From positions 1,612,001 through 1,676,000 of the forward strand of contig CAVZHA010000027.1 of NCBI GenBank assembly GCA_963774945.1: 64,000 nt of DNA, written 5' to 3'. This DNA is from Trebonia sp963774945. GTDB taxonomy: Bacteria; Actinomycetota; Actinomycetes; Streptosporangiales; Streptosporangiaceae. Numbering within the stretch: the first letter of the stretch is position 1; the number at the start of each line of letters is the position of its first letter. Below are positions 8,995 to 18,226 of the stretch, in pieces. Under the pieces are notes generated by a model that searched no databases, was not told where the DNA came from, and saw nothing but the letters and a program-made list of their open reading frames with translations. A program made the translations under genes and the position numbers.

Positions 8995-9531
8995 ATGCCG
9001 ACCATTCCCCGCCGGGTCGTGACCGGCCATGACCGCCGTGGCGGGTCGGTGTTCGCCGACGACGGCCCGGTGCCGGTGGTCAGGACCGCCCCCGACGGCG
9101 CCCACTTCTACGAGATCTGGGGCACCGACGCGATGCCCGCCCGGATCGACGCGGCCGAGCCCGATCCGACCCGCAGCGCGCTGACGGTGCCGCCGCCGCC
9201 GAACGGGACCAAGATCCGGATCAACGAGTTCCCGCCCGGCGTCGTGTCCCCGGTGCACCGCACGCAGTCGGTCGACTACGGGATCGTGCTAGAAGGCGAG
9301 GTGGTGCTCGTGCTCGACTCCGACGAGACCACGCTGCGAGCGGGTGACGTCGCGGTGCAGCGCGGCACCTCGCACCGCTGGGAGAACCGGACCGAGCGGA
9401 CAGCGCGGATGGCGTTCATCCTGATCGACGGCGCGTTCACCGCCGACCTGCTGGCGACGCTGGGCGACGGGGTGCTCGGCGGGCTGCTGCACGATCCGCT
9501 GCACGCGCCGGACACGGGCGCGGACGCCTGA
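8995..9531 (+). CDS. Cupin-domain protein
   Basis: Small single-domain cupin of 178 residues. The cupin motifs run from INEFPPGVVSPVHRTQSVDYGIVLEGEV to DVAVQRGTSHRWENRT, a fold used by dioxygenases, isomerases and small-molecule sensors. Histidines at HRTQS and HRWEN and the Glu in VLEGEV could hold a metal. A GTG directly precedes the ATG and either could start; no clear ribosome site is visible because the dispersed element lies just upstream. The next gene is an SDR, so it may take part in the same catabolic route, but a specific reaction is not supported. Confidence 0.8.
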   Translation: MPTIPRRVVTGHDRRGGSVFADDGPVPVVRTAPDGAHFYEIWGTDAMPARIDAAEPDPTRSALTVPPPPNGTKIRINEFPPGVVSPVHRTQSVDYGIVLEGEVVLVLDSDETTLRAGDVAVQRGTSHRWENRTERTARMAFILIDGAFTADLLATLGDGVLGGLLHDPLHAPDTGADA

Positions 9532-9572
9532 ATCTCAACGCCGGCCTGCAGCTCATTGCGGAGGGAGACGTC

Positions 9573-10364
9573 ATGGAGTACGGATTCACCGGACGGACGG
9601 TGGTCGTCACCGGCGCGGCCCGCGGGCAGGGCGCGGCCGAGGCCGAGATCCTGGTTCGCGAGGGGGCGCGGGTCATCGGCGCGGACATCCTCGACGACGA
9701 GGGCCGGGCGCTGGCCGAGCGGCTGACGGCGTCCGGTCCCGGCACGATGGAGTACTGGCGGCTCGACGTGAGCAGCGAGGAGCAGTGGGCCGGGCTGGCG
9801 GCGCACCTCGGAAAGGTGCACGGCCTGGTCAACAACGCGGGCGTGCCCTACCGGGCGCGGCTGCTCGACATGGACCTGGCCGGCTGGGACCGGGTGATGG
9901 CGATCAACCTGACCGGCGCCATGCTCGGCATGCGGACGCTGGTGCCGCTGATGCCGAGCGACGACGGCGCCGCCATCGTCAACATCGGCTCGATCGCGGG
10001 GCTCACCGCCCACCACGCGCTGGCGTACACGGTCTCCAAGTGGGGCCTGCGCGGCCTGTCCAAGGTCGCGGCGCTCGAGCTCGCACCGCGCGGCATCCGG
10101 GTCAACGTGGTGCATCCCGGCCCGATCGACACGCCGATCTCAGTCGGCGCCGACCCAGCGTTCCTGACCGCCACCGTCGAGCAGACGCTGCTCGGCCGGG
10201 AAGGGCGCTCGGAGGAGGTGGCGGAGCTGGTGGTCTTCCTGCTGTCGGCCCGCGCCTCTTACATCACCGGGGCCGAGATCCCGGTCGACGGCGGCCACAC
10301 CTCGCACGGCGGAACCAAGTCGATCGTCGACGCCCTCCGCCGGGCCGGGACGCTGCCGACATGA
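9573..10364 (+). CDS. Short-chain dehydrogenase/reductase (SDR)
   Basis: Classical NAD(P)-dependent SDR of 263 residues. The cofactor motif TGAARGQG is at 13-20, NNAG at 87-90, and the catalytic Ser140, Tyr152, Lys156 in NIGS / AYTVSK. The C-terminal ITGAEIPVDGG is typical. A ribosome site GGAGGGAG precedes the ATG. Its stop codon overlaps the start of the YunG-like gene (ATGA), so the two are likely translated together. The TGAARGQG form is frequent in steroid, carveol and hydroxy-acid dehydrogenases of actinomycetes, but the substrate is not determined. Confidence 0.9.
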   Translation: MEYGFTGRTVVVTGAARGQGAAEAEILVREGARVIGADILDDEGRALAERLTASGPGTMEYWRLDVSSEEQWAGLAAHLGKVHGLVNNAGVPYRARLLDMDLAGWDRVMAINLTGAMLGMRTLVPLMPSDDGAAIVNIGSIAGLTAHHALAYTVSKWGLRGLSKVAALELAPRGIRVNVVHPGPIDTPISVGADPAFLTATVEQTLLGREGRSEEVAELVVFLLSARASYITGAEIPVDGGHTSHGGTKSIVDALRRAGTLPT

Positions 10365-10771
10365 CATGGACACTGGCCGGCCTTGAGGGGATCATCAGGT
10401 CGTCCTGGGGGTCCGATACGTGCCCGCCGGACGCGCGTAACCCGGTCTGGGATCCAGCGAACCCGGCCTGCGGGCAGTGCGGGGTCACGGCGCTGGTCGT
10501 TCATGATCTGCTCGGCGGTGAGCTGGTCCGGGCCGAAGTGCACGTGGCCGGCGAGCGAGTCGATTTTCACTGGTGGAATCTCCTGCCGGGCGGGGTTGAA
10601 GTCGATCTGACCCGCGACCAGTTCGGCCCGGAGGAGATCGTCACCGCGGCGACGGCGCTCGCCCGGCCGACCACTCCGATGAAGCGAGGGCGGGAGGAGT
10701 ACTTGACTCTCCGCCGTCGGGTCTTCGAGGCGCTCGGACGCGATGGCTCACTCCCGCCCGCGCAGAGCTAG
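10361..10771 (+). CDS. YunG-like conserved hypothetical protein
   Basis: Small protein of 136 residues resembling the uncharacterised YunG family, recognised by the run PVWDPANPACGQCGVTALVVHD, then FHWWNLLPGGVEVDLTRDQF. C40 in CGQCGVT, H70 in FHWWN and D82 in EVDLTR are spaced like a Cys-His-Asp catalytic set of a papain-like fold; that reading is my inference, not established. The ATG overlaps the SDR stop. An overlapping frame on the same strand (from 9785) is a shadow of the SDR. Function unknown. Confidence 0.75.
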   Translation: MTWTLAGLEGIIRSSWGSDTCPPDARNPVWDPANPACGQCGVTALVVHDLLGGELVRAEVHVAGERVDFHWWNLLPGGVEVDLTRDQFGPEEIVTAATALARPTTPMKRGREEYLTLRRRVFEALGRDGSLPPAQS

Positions 10772-10775
10772 GCCG

Positions 10776-11588
10776 CTAGCCCTGGCCTGCCGACGGGACG
10801 GGGAGGGGCGCTCGGGCGGGCGCTGATCGCGCGTTCTGGCGGGCGCCGATTCCGCCCGCGACGGCGACGCCGATGAGCGCGAAGACGCCGAGCATCGCCA
10901 GCGGCCGCCCGAGTTGGGACGGGGTGCCGGCCAGGGCGCTGCGATAGGCGTCAAGCGCCCAGTAGCCGGGTGAGGCAGGGGCGACGCTGCGCATCCAGCC
11001 GGGCAGCAACGCGACCGGGACCAGAGCGCCGCCAAGGACGGTGGTGAGCAGGGCGAAAACGTCGCCAGCGGCGCTGAGCTGAGCCGGGCTGCGGGCGAGG
11101 GTGGAGGCCCCGACGCCGAGGAACAGCACGCAGCAGGACCAGGCCAACCCGCAGGCCGCCAGCGCCCACCAGCCGGCCCGCGGGTGCAGCCCGAAGGCGG
11201 CGGCGGCGAACCCGAACAGCAGCGCCTGCTGGAGGCCAATCGCGACGAAGATCGGCAGGGACTTGCCGACGAGGATCTCGCCGAACCCGGCCGGGCTGAT
11301 CCGCAGCCGGTCCCAGGTGTGCCAGGTTCGCTCGTTGAGCAGCTGCGCGGCCCCGACCTTGAGGGCGAAGAGCGAGAACATGACCGCCATCCCGGCCGCC
11401 GCCCGGTCGATTCCGCTCTCCCCCGATCCCATCCCCAGGTGGCTCAGCGCCGCGTAGAGGGGCCGGGTCGCGGTGATCAGGAGCAGCCCCATCACCGTGT
11501 AGCCGATCAGCGGGCCCGGGTCGCGGGCGATCAGGACACTCTGGTGGCGGACCTCGGCCGCGAGTCGCACTCCGGACGGGCGGCTCAT
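10776..11588 (-). CDS. ABC-2 type transporter permease
   Basis: Membrane subunit of an exporter, 270 residues with about six hydrophobic segments (for example LIGYTVMGLLLITATRPLYAAL, VAIGLQQALLFGFAAAAFGL, WALAACGLAWSCCVLFLGVG). The GIGARQNARSAPARAPLPV tail is cytoplasmic. Start ATG overlaps the stop of the ATPase gene by four bases, so the two subunits are translationally coupled. Such two-gene systems export drugs or lipids; here a divergent TetR gene makes drug- or toxin-inducible export plausible. Confidence 0.87.
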   Translation of the reverse strand: MSRPSGVRLAAEVRHQSVLIARDPGPLIGYTVMGLLLITATRPLYAALSHLGMGSGESGIDRAAAGMAVMFSLFALKVGAAQLLNERTWHTWDRLRISPAGFGEILVGKSLPIFVAIGLQQALLFGFAAAAFGLHPRAGWWALAACGLAWSCCVLFLGVGASTLARSPAQLSAAGDVFALLTTVLGGALVPVALLPGWMRSVAPASPGYWALDAYRSALAGTPSQLGRPLAMLGVFALIGVAVAGGIGARQNARSAPARAPLPVPSAGQG

Positions 11589-12331
11589 GCGCGCACCAGG
11601 TGACGGTAGAGGTCGTCGAGGGTCGGCGGGTGCCGCTCGTCGTCGTCACCGGGGACGGTGGCGAGCAGCTCCGCCCGGCTGCCCCGCGCCACCACCCGGC
11701 CGTGGTCGGCGATGGCCAGGGTGGCGTCGAGGGTATCGAGCTCCGGCAGGTAGTGCGTCGTGTACACCACGGCCGCCCCCTCGTGCGCGGCGGCGCGCAC
11801 CACGGCCAGCAGCGCGTCGCGGGTGATCGGGTCGGCGCCGACGGTGGGCTCGTCGAGCAGCAGGACGCGCGGCCGGTGGATCATGGCGGTGGCCGCCTGG
11901 AGACGGCGCTGCTGGCCGCCGGAGAGGTTGCGGACCCGCCGGTCAAGCACATCGCCGAGGGCAAGGGCGTCGGCCAGCTCGTCGATCCGCCGTCGGACCT
12001 CGGCGCGGCGCAGACCGTACAGGCCGCCGAAGGCGAACAGGTTCTCGCGGGCGGTCGCCGTCGGGTAGAGGGCCAGCTCCTGGGGGGCGAGCCCCAGGAT
12101 GGGCCGGACCCGGGCGGCGGCGCGGGACGCGTTCAGCCCGTTGACGCGCACCGCCCCGGCGTCCGGCGTCACCAGTCCCGCGGTGACGCAGGCGAACGTG
12201 GACTTGCCCGCCCCGTTGTGCCCGACCAGCCCGGCGATCTCGCCGGCCGAGACCGCAAGGTCGAAGCCGTCGAGCGCGACGGCGCCCCCGAAGCGCTTCA
12301 CCAAGCCGGTCGCCTCTAGCAGCGCCGTCAT
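11585..12331 (-). CDS. ABC-2 transporter ATP-binding protein
   Basis: ATPase subunit of 249 residues. Walker A GHNGAGKST is at residues 37-45, the Q-loop lies in PILGLAPQELALYPT, the signature is LSGGQQRRLQ, and Walker B is VLLLDEPTVGAD. Two in-frame ATGs are possible (12337 and 12331); the second has the GAGGAGG ribosome site at proper spacing, so I use it. It pairs with the permease at 10776 and is divergent from a TetR gene with a palindromic operator between them. Confidence 0.9.
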   Translation of the reverse strand: MTALLEATGLVKRFGGAVALDGFDLAVSAGEIAGLVGHNGAGKSTFACVTAGLVTPDAGAVRVNGLNASRAAARVRPILGLAPQELALYPTATARENLFAFGGLYGLRRAEVRRRIDELADALALGDVLDRRVRNLSGGQQRRLQAATAMIHRPRVLLLDEPTVGADPITRDALLAVVRAAAHEGAAVVYTTHYLPELDTLDATLAIADHGRVVARGSRAELLATVPGDDDERHPPTLDDLYRHLVRA

Positions 12332-12367
12332 CGCCATCCTCCTCGGTCGATGTGATCTTGCATCCAG

Positions 12368-12392
12368 TCAATACATTCCTGTATCGTATTGA
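12368..12392. promoter_or_regulatory. Probable TetR operator in divergent promoter
   Basis: An inverted repeat TCAATAC-N11-GTATTGA sits in the 63-bp gap between the ABC exporter and the TetR gene and includes an inner ATACA-TTCC-TGTAT dyad. Size, AT content and position fit a TetR dimer site controlling both directions. Confidence 0.65.
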
Positions 12393-12394
12393 GC

Positions 12395-13024
12395 ATGTCA
12401 AGAGCACGGGTTCGACCGACGCGCGAAGAGACCCGCCAGCGGCTCTTCGAAGCGGCCGCCGCCGCCTTCGCCGAGCACGGGATCGGCGGCGCCAGCGTCG
12501 AGGCGATCACGGCCGCCGGGGGGCTAACCCGCGGCGCGTTCTACTCCAACTTCGCCAGCAAGGACGAGCTCATCACCGCCATGCTGGCCGATCACGTCGA
12601 GCAGACCGCCCGCCGCCATCTGGAACTGCTCGCCCGGCACCGGGATCCCGACAGCTTCGTCGCCGCTCTAATGGCGGTCGACCGCAGCGAGCAGGACCCG
12701 CTCGGCCGCTCGCCGCTGCTGCACCTGGAGCTCATCCTGCACACCGCTCGCGCGGCCGAACACCGCCCTGAGCTGACCGAGTTCCTGCAGGCCCGCCGCC
12801 GGCTCATCGTCGACCTCGTGAAGGGGACCGAGCTGGCCGGCAGCCTCGACCCCGCCATCGACCCGGAGCAGGTGGCGGCGATGCTGCTGGCGATGGAGGA
12901 CGGCTTTCGGCTGCATCGGCTCATCGACCCGAGCGGCACTCCCCCGGACAGCTTCATGCAATCGCTGAGCCTGCTGCAGCGGGCGTTGAACGGCGGGGAC
13001 CCCGAGGGCCTCCGCGGCCGCTAG
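12395..13024 (+). CDS. TetR/AcrR-family regulator of the divergent exporter
   Basis: Repressor of 209 residues. The N-terminal helix-turn-helix domain is at about 8-55 (RQRLFEAAAAAFAEHGIGG, then LTRGAFYSNFASKDEL), followed by a helical ligand-binding domain. A TTG two codons upstream is an alternative start; the ATG at 12395 gives the usual short lead before the first helix. The gene is divergent from the ABC-2 exporter with a dyad in the shared promoter, the classical layout for autoregulated drug-export repressors. Ligand unknown. Confidence 0.9.
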   Translation: MSRARVRPTREETRQRLFEAAAAAFAEHGIGGASVEAITAAGGLTRGAFYSNFASKDELITAMLADHVEQTARRHLELLARHRDPDSFVAALMAVDRSEQDPLGRSPLLHLELILHTARAAEHRPELTEFLQARRRLIVDLVKGTELAGSLDPAIDPEQVAAMLLAMEDGFRLHRLIDPSGTPPDSFMQSLSLLQRALNGGDPEGLRGR

Positions 13025-13026
13025 CG

Positions 13027-13410
13027 CTAGGCCGGGTACTTGGTCGGCTGGTAGGCGAGCAGGACCCAGCGCTCGTTCTCGCGCACCCAGACCGACAGCG
13101 ACTTGTTGTTCAGCACCCGCATCTGCCCGTCGATTTGCACCTCGCCGCGCATGTCGCCGAAGACGAGGACACAGTCGCCGTGCACCACGATGCTGGATTC
13201 CGGATGGCTGATCGGGCCGTATTTGAAGTAGCCGTTCGCCAGCTTGTCCAGGTAGCTCTGTCTGGTGTCGGTCTTGGCGTCGGAGTGCGTGTACACGAGA
13301 TCGGCGGCGAACAACTCCTCAAGGGCGACGACGTCGCCGTCGGTCATCGCCTGGTATCGCCGGTCCTCCAGCGCCCTGATCTGGTCCACAACGTCCTCGC
13401 GTGCTGTCAT
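13027..13410 (-). CDS. SnoaL/DUF4440-like (NTF2 fold) protein
   Basis: Small protein of 127 residues resembling DUF4440/SnoaL-like members of the NTF2 fold. The pattern is an N-terminal helix (REDVVDQIRALEDRRYQAMTDGD), then EELFAADLVYTHSDAKTDTRQSYLDKL and a beta-rich end (CVLVFGDMRGEV, SLSVWVRENERWVLLAYQ). Such proteins are ligand-binding or ketosteroid-isomerase-like. The frame extends to 13446, but MTAREDVV is the natural start. It converges on the TetR gene with two bases between stops. Confidence 0.78.
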   Translation of the reverse strand: MTAREDVVDQIRALEDRRYQAMTDGDVVALEELFAADLVYTHSDAKTDTRQSYLDKLANGYFKYGPISHPESSIVVHGDCVLVFGDMRGEVQIDGQMRVLNNKSLSVWVRENERWVLLAYQPTKYPA

Positions 13411-13458
13411 GACGCCTATCCTGCCCCCGCCGGTCTCAGCAGGCAAACGCCGGCCTGG

Positions 13459-16033
13459 TCAGACGGGATATCGCTTGGGGCCTTGGGTGTAGGTGCGGCC
13501 GCGTGGGGTGGTCCACTGGTGCCAGCCGGGTTGGGGCTGGGTGACGTTCCAGCCCGGTGACTGCTTGACCCTATGGCATTTGCGGCTTCTGGCTCCGGCG
13601 TTGCACGCGCAGGTGCGTCCGCCCTGGTCATACGGAATTGCATGCTCGAAGTCGCTTTCCCTTGCATGCCTGGAGCAGGGCGGGAACGTGCAGGCGTGGT
13701 CGCGGATCTGGACGAGGTGGCGGAGGGTTTTGTTGGGCTTGTAGGCGTGGGACTCGTTCCGATGGTCGCAGTCGTAAGTCGGGACCGGCGCCAGGTTCAC
13801 GGTGAGCTGGAGGCCGCCGGGCAGGGTCAGCGTCCAGGGGCCGCACCAGTCGGGGTCGCCGGGCGGGCGCTGCGGTTTGCGGGTGGCTGTCGTTCCCCGG
13901 GCACGCGCGGGGCTCCTGGTGGGCGGGCCCGCGTCATGGCGGGCGAGCGCCCAGCCGGTCCCCGGTGGTCCGGGTGGTCCGGATGGTCCGGCGGCTGGGT
14001 GGGCGCGCGGTTGCGTCAGGTTGGCCGTGGTGATGGTGAGGTTGATCAGGGCCGGGAGTGCGACCAGGGGCGGGGCCGGGCCGTCGGGAGGCCGGGCGAG
14101 GCGGCTGGTTGTGGCGCAGCCGTGACCGATGGCGATGCCGTCGGGGTCGGTGACGGTGACGCAGACGCTGGTGTGGGGGCTGAGGACCGCGGTGGCGGCC
14201 AGGGCCCGGCAGAGGGCGGGGTCGAGGGTGCCGAGGTTGTGTCCCTCGCCGGGCCGTTCGGCCTGGCCGAGGAGGGTGGCGAGCGGGAGGATCAGGTCGG
14301 TCAGAGTCGGCGGCGGCCCGCCGGCCGGCGTCGGGAACGGCGATCGCGGGGCCGGCCGGGCCGGTTCGGGGCCGGGTCCCGCTTCATGGCCGGACCCGTC
14401 GGCAGCGGGCGGCTCACTGCCGCCCTGCGGGCCGCCGTGGCCGGGGCCGCCGTCATCGCCTGAGCCTCCGGGGCGGCCGCCGCCCGATCCGCCGCCCGGT
14501 GCGTCGTCATCCGAGCCGCCATCGCCCGGCCCCTCGTCCGGCCCGCCGCCGTGGCCGCCGTCGTCTGATTCGTCGTCCGGTCCGTCGCCGTGGCCGCCGC
14601 CGTCCGGTTCGTCGTCGGGGCTGCCAACGTCGGGGCCGTTGTCGTCCGGTTCGCCGTCGTCGGGGAAGCCGCTGTCGTCGGGGGGCGCGCAGCGGCCGTC
14701 GCACTCATCGCACGGGCAATCGGACCCGCCCACGCCCGGGCCGCCGGCCAGCCCCTCGCCGCCGACCGGGCCGCCGCCGTCGGGAGCATTGGGGCTGGTC
14801 CCGGCGGCGTCCTCGGGACCGGTCCCGGAGGCGGCGTCAGAGCCGAGATGGCCGCAGGCGATCCGATCACCGGCGCAGATCCCGTTGAGGATGTCCAGGT
14901 AGGCCGCCGCCCGCAGCCGGTCCAGCCGCTCGCCCGGGAAAGGCGCCGGAGTCCTTGTACTGCTGAGCGCGGGCGTCGAGATTGGCGTAGGCGGCCAGCG
15001 TCTCGTCGATCGGCAGGTCCCGGCCCAACAACCCCGCCGTCCCGGCCTGCTCGCGGAACATCGTCACCCGCGACCGGAGCTTCTGCGCCGACTCCCGCCG
15101 CCGCTCCGCCAGCCCCGGGTCGACCGCCGCCGCGATCGCGGTCGCGATCCGCTCCACCTGCGTGTACGTCTTGCGCGGCGGGGCCGTCAGCTCCGGCAGC
15201 AGCAGCTCCTCCGCCCGGGCCGCGTTCTCGTCCGACAGCTCCGCGAACACCTCCGTCACCAGCCGCGCCCGCGCCACGTCCAGGGTCCCGTCCCGCAGCA
15301 GCAGCTCGACGCCGGGCAGCCGGGCGCCGAGCTCCCACGCCGCCCGGGTCGTCCTCTCCGCCGACGGCACGGAGACCGCCAGCGCCAGCGCGACCTCCGC
15401 GACCAGGGAGTCGTCCCACCCATCGGGCAGGTCCCCGTGCCGCGGGCGGCCCAGGTAGGGCTGGTCGTCGTCGCGGACCAGCGCCCGGACCACGCCCAGC
15501 AGGCCCGCGCCCGCCCACGACTGCAGCGCCGCCATGGCGCGCAGCAGGCCGACCAGCTCCTCGCCCGTCGCCGACGCGCACCGCCAGTCCGGCCCGGCCG
15601 CCTTGGCCAGGGCGACGGCCAGCTCCGGGCCCGGCGGGCGCTTATCCCACACCCCGCCGCTGGCGAACCCCGACAGCAGCTCCTCCCGCTCCTTCGCCGC
15701 CCCCAGCGTCCCCTCCAGGGCGTCCCACGGGCCGAAAACGCTCTCGCCATCGCCATCGCCATCGCCGGGACCGGGACCGGGACCGGGACCGGGACCGGGA
15801 CCGGCGCCAGAGCCAGAGCCAGAGCCAGAGCCAGAGGCGGCCGCATCGGCGTCGGACCCACCCGAACCGGCGACGCCGGAACGAGAAGCGCCGGGAGACG
15901 CGGGAGACGCGGGAGACGCGGGAGGAGTTGCGTCATCGGGGAGGCCTGCGCCGGAGGGGCCGGGGGCGCCCGGGCCCGGTTGCGGGCCTGCGGGGCCGTC
16001 GTGCTCTGGGTCTTGGCCCGGCTGCTGTTCCAT
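13459..16033 (-). CDS. DUF222/HNH endonuclease-domain protein, one frame break
   Basis: Actinobacterial DUF222 (13E12-repeat-like) protein with a C-terminal HNH nuclease domain, about 857 residues when joined. The first part (16033 to about 14940) has a low-complexity Pro/Gly/Ser head, with 6-bp repeats encoding GPGPGP and SGSGSG, and then the helical DUF222 core ending LDARAQQYKDSGAFPG. One extra base near 14937-14942 shifts the frame; the second part continues ERLDRLRAAAYLDILNGICAGDRI and a very acidic Asp/Gly linker. The C-terminal HNH has CTFPPCSRHARESDFEHAIPY, GGRTCACN and KCHRVKQ. A ribosome site GGGAGGGGG precedes the ATG. These genes are multicopy in actinomycetes and often mobile-like; the cellular role is unknown. 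Confidence 0.82.
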
Positions 16034-16206
16034 CAGGTTTCCCCCTCCCGATGACTTTTAAGTTGATACTCGAATTCTAATCCCTTTTAGGTATGATTGC
16101 TGCGGATAGAGGCTTACCTAATAGCCACACTTATCTAACCAAGGGCAGCCCCGAGCCGGCCGCGGCCCGCCACGCCGCGACCGGTCGGAGTCCGGGGTGG
16201 CCCTGC

Positions 16207-17196
16207 TCAGTGGCGGGGGCCTCGGGGCTGGCCGCGGCGGGCGGCCGGGATCGGCGGGCAGGGGTCGGGGTCGACCACCCGGTTGGTGACCAGCCCTAGG
16301 GCCTCGACCTCGCAGGTGACGACGTCGCCGGGGACAAGCGGCGGGGGGACCCGCTCGCCCGCCCGGCCCCAGATCTCGGTCAGGCAGCCGCGCTGGTGGG
16401 TGCCTGAGGCGAGCAGGTCGTTCGGGCCGACGAACGACCCTCGCGAGGCGAAGCTGATCAGCTCCTCGAAGGTCCACGCCATGTTGGCGAGCGAGTCCTC
16501 GCCGAGCAACTCGCCGTTGATGGACGCGCGCATGGTTAGGTCGAGAAAGCCGTCGGCGGTCCGGTGCGGCTCGAGCTCGTCGGCGGTGACCAGGTAGGGG
16601 CCGAGCGTGTGGGCGCCGTCCTTCCCCTTGAAGAAGCCGAACGGCAGCTGGCCCTCGATCCGCTGGATGTCCCTGGCCGACCAGTCGTTGAAGATCGTGT
16701 AGCCGACGATTCCGGCCGCAGCCTGCTCCGTAGTCAGGTTCCGGCCGTGCGCGCCGTAGACGACGCCGACCTCGCACTCGAGGTCGAACAGCTCGGAGCC
16801 GGGGAAACGCTGGACGTCGTCGAAGGCGCCGATGCAGGCGTGCGGGTTGGTGAAGTAGAAGCACGGTGCCTCATACCAGCGCGCGGGGACCGGGTCGGTG
16901 GCGCCTTCCTGGGATCGGCGGGCACCCTCGATGTGCGCCTCGAACGAAACCGAGTCGCGGATCGAGGCCGGGCGCAGCGGGGCCAGCAGCCGCACGTCGG
17001 ACACGGCAGGACCCGGTTCCGCCGCAAGCGCGGCCGCACCGGCCGCGAGCAGCGCCTCGAGGCCGCCCCGCTCGATCAGCGTCTCCACCGTCAGTCCGGA
17101 AGCGAGCTGATGCAGCCGTTCATCCTCGCCGAGGACGCCGACCCGGGGGGTGCCGACTCGGGGGGCGCCGCCGACGTCGTAGCGCGCGAACTTCAT
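16207..17196 (-). CDS. Fumarylacetoacetate hydrolase family protein (second copy)
   Basis: FAH-fold enzyme of 329 residues, different in architecture from the one at 4039. Metal ligands are E140 and E142 in FDLECEVGVVYG and D171 in YTIFNDWSARD. The substrate loop has GPYLVTADELEPHR and the C-terminal half TFEELISFASRG and SGTHQRGCLTE. These features match the group acting on fumarylacetoacetate-like or acylpyruvate substrates. It follows an SDR gene on the same strand with 108 bases between, and may form a small degradation operon with it. The C-terminal Pro/Arg tail is poorly conserved. Confidence 0.88.
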   Translation of the reverse strand: MKFARYDVGGAPRVGTPRVGVLGEDERLHQLASGLTVETLIERGGLEALLAAGAAALAAEPGPAVSDVRLLAPLRPASIRDSVSFEAHIEGARRSQEGATDPVPARWYEAPCFYFTNPHACIGAFDDVQRFPGSELFDLECEVGVVYGAHGRNLTTEQAAAGIVGYTIFNDWSARDIQRIEGQLPFGFFKGKDGAHTLGPYLVTADELEPHRTADGFLDLTMRASINGELLGEDSLANMAWTFEELISFASRGSFVGPNDLLASGTHQRGCLTEIWGRAGERVPPPLVPGDVVTCEVEALGLVTNRVVDPDPCPPIPAARRGQPRGPRH

Positions 17197-17253
17197 CTCA
17201 GACCGTCCCCGTCCTGCGGGCGTGGCCGCCGCTCACGCCGTCGCCAGTCCTCG

Positions 17254-17304
17254 CGCGGCCACTGCTGCATCCGGTGCGGCCGGTGCCCACGCGGCCACTG
17301 CTGC
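17254..17304. repeat. Direct repeat CGCGGCCACTGCTGC x2
   Basis: The 15-mer CGCGGCCACTGCTGC occurs at 17254-17268 and 17290-17304, with a partial third match next to the SDR stop codon. It lies between the SDR and the FAH gene. No function is apparent; slippage expansion is possible. Confidence 0.45.
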
Positions 17305-18075
17305 TCACGCGGCCACCGATCCGTCGCCGCCGTCGATGGCGATCTCCGCGCCGGTGATGAACGCCGCGTCGTCGCTGGCGAGGAACGCGGCCAGCTTCGC
17401 GACCTCGTCCGCGTGGCCGTAGCGGCCGAGCGGGATCTTGGCCAGGATGCCGGGCAGCGGACCCTCCGGGTCGTCGATGAAGCGGGCGGTCTCGGGGGTG
17501 TAGATCAGTCCCGGCAGGATCGCGTTCGCCCTGATCCGAAGTGGGCCGCCGGCCGCGCATAGGTGCTTGGTCATGGCCAGCACCCCGCCCTTGGCCGAGC
17601 CGTGCGGCACCTGGCCGACGAACCGCGCGCCGAGCCTGGCCGCGATCGAGGCGACGTTGATGATCGATCCGCCGCCGCGGCCGACCAGCTCCGGCCAGGC
17701 CGCGCGGACCGAGTACCAGACGATGTCGAGCTCGTTCTTGATCGTGAAATGCCAGTCGTCATCGGACAGCTCCATCAGCGGGCCGTTGCGCAGCGCCGAG
17801 GCGTTGTTGTAGAGGATGTCGACCCCGCCGAACTGCTCGACGGCTGCGTCCACCCACGCCTGCGCGCCGTCGCGGCCGCTCAGGTTCACCGGCGCGATGG
17901 CCGCCATCTCGCCGCCGGCCTTGGTCACCAGGGCGACGGTCTCCTCGCTGGCGGCCTCGTCCAGGTCGCAGCCGAAGACCCTCGCGCCGCGGGCCGAGAA
18001 CTCGATCGCCGCCGCCCGGCCCATGCCGCGCCCGGTGCCGCTGATCAGCGCGACCTTGCCGTCGAGGGTTCCCAT
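17305..18075 (-). CDS. SDR-family protein with His in place of catalytic Tyr
   Basis: SDR-fold protein of 256 residues. The cofactor motif SGTGRGMG is at about 12-19, NNAS at 90-93, Asn114 in KNELD, and Ser143 in VASIAARLG. The usual YxxxK is HGSAK (H158, K162), so the catalytic tyrosine is replaced by histidine. The C-terminal ITGAEIAIDGGDG is normal. The codon is CAC within an otherwise intact frame, so a single-base miscall is possible (TAC to CAC). Related actinobacterial SDRs with a His at this site exist to my knowledge. It precedes the FAH gene at 16207 in the same direction. Confidence 0.85.
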   Translation of the reverse strand: MGTLDGKVALISGTGRGMGRAAAIEFSARGARVFGCDLDEAASEETVALVTKAGGEMAAIAPVNLSGRDGAQAWVDAAVEQFGGVDILYNNASALRNGPLMELSDDDWHFTIKNELDIVWYSVRAAWPELVGRGGGSIINVASIAARLGARFVGQVPHGSAKGGVLAMTKHLCAAGGPLRIRANAILPGLIYTPETARFIDDPEGPLPGILAKIPLGRYGHADEVAKLAAFLASDDAAFITGAEIAIDGGDGSVAA

Positions 18076-18226
18076 CCGGCGTTACCCCTTTCCGGCCGCG
18101 CGACAGCGCGCAGCCGTTCCCAGGCGACGCTAACAACCGACGGTGGCCTGGGAGAAATCACCAACCGGTATGCCAGCCATCGGTAATTGGCGGGTTCCGG
18201 TACCGGCCAGGCCATTGCTAGTTTCC

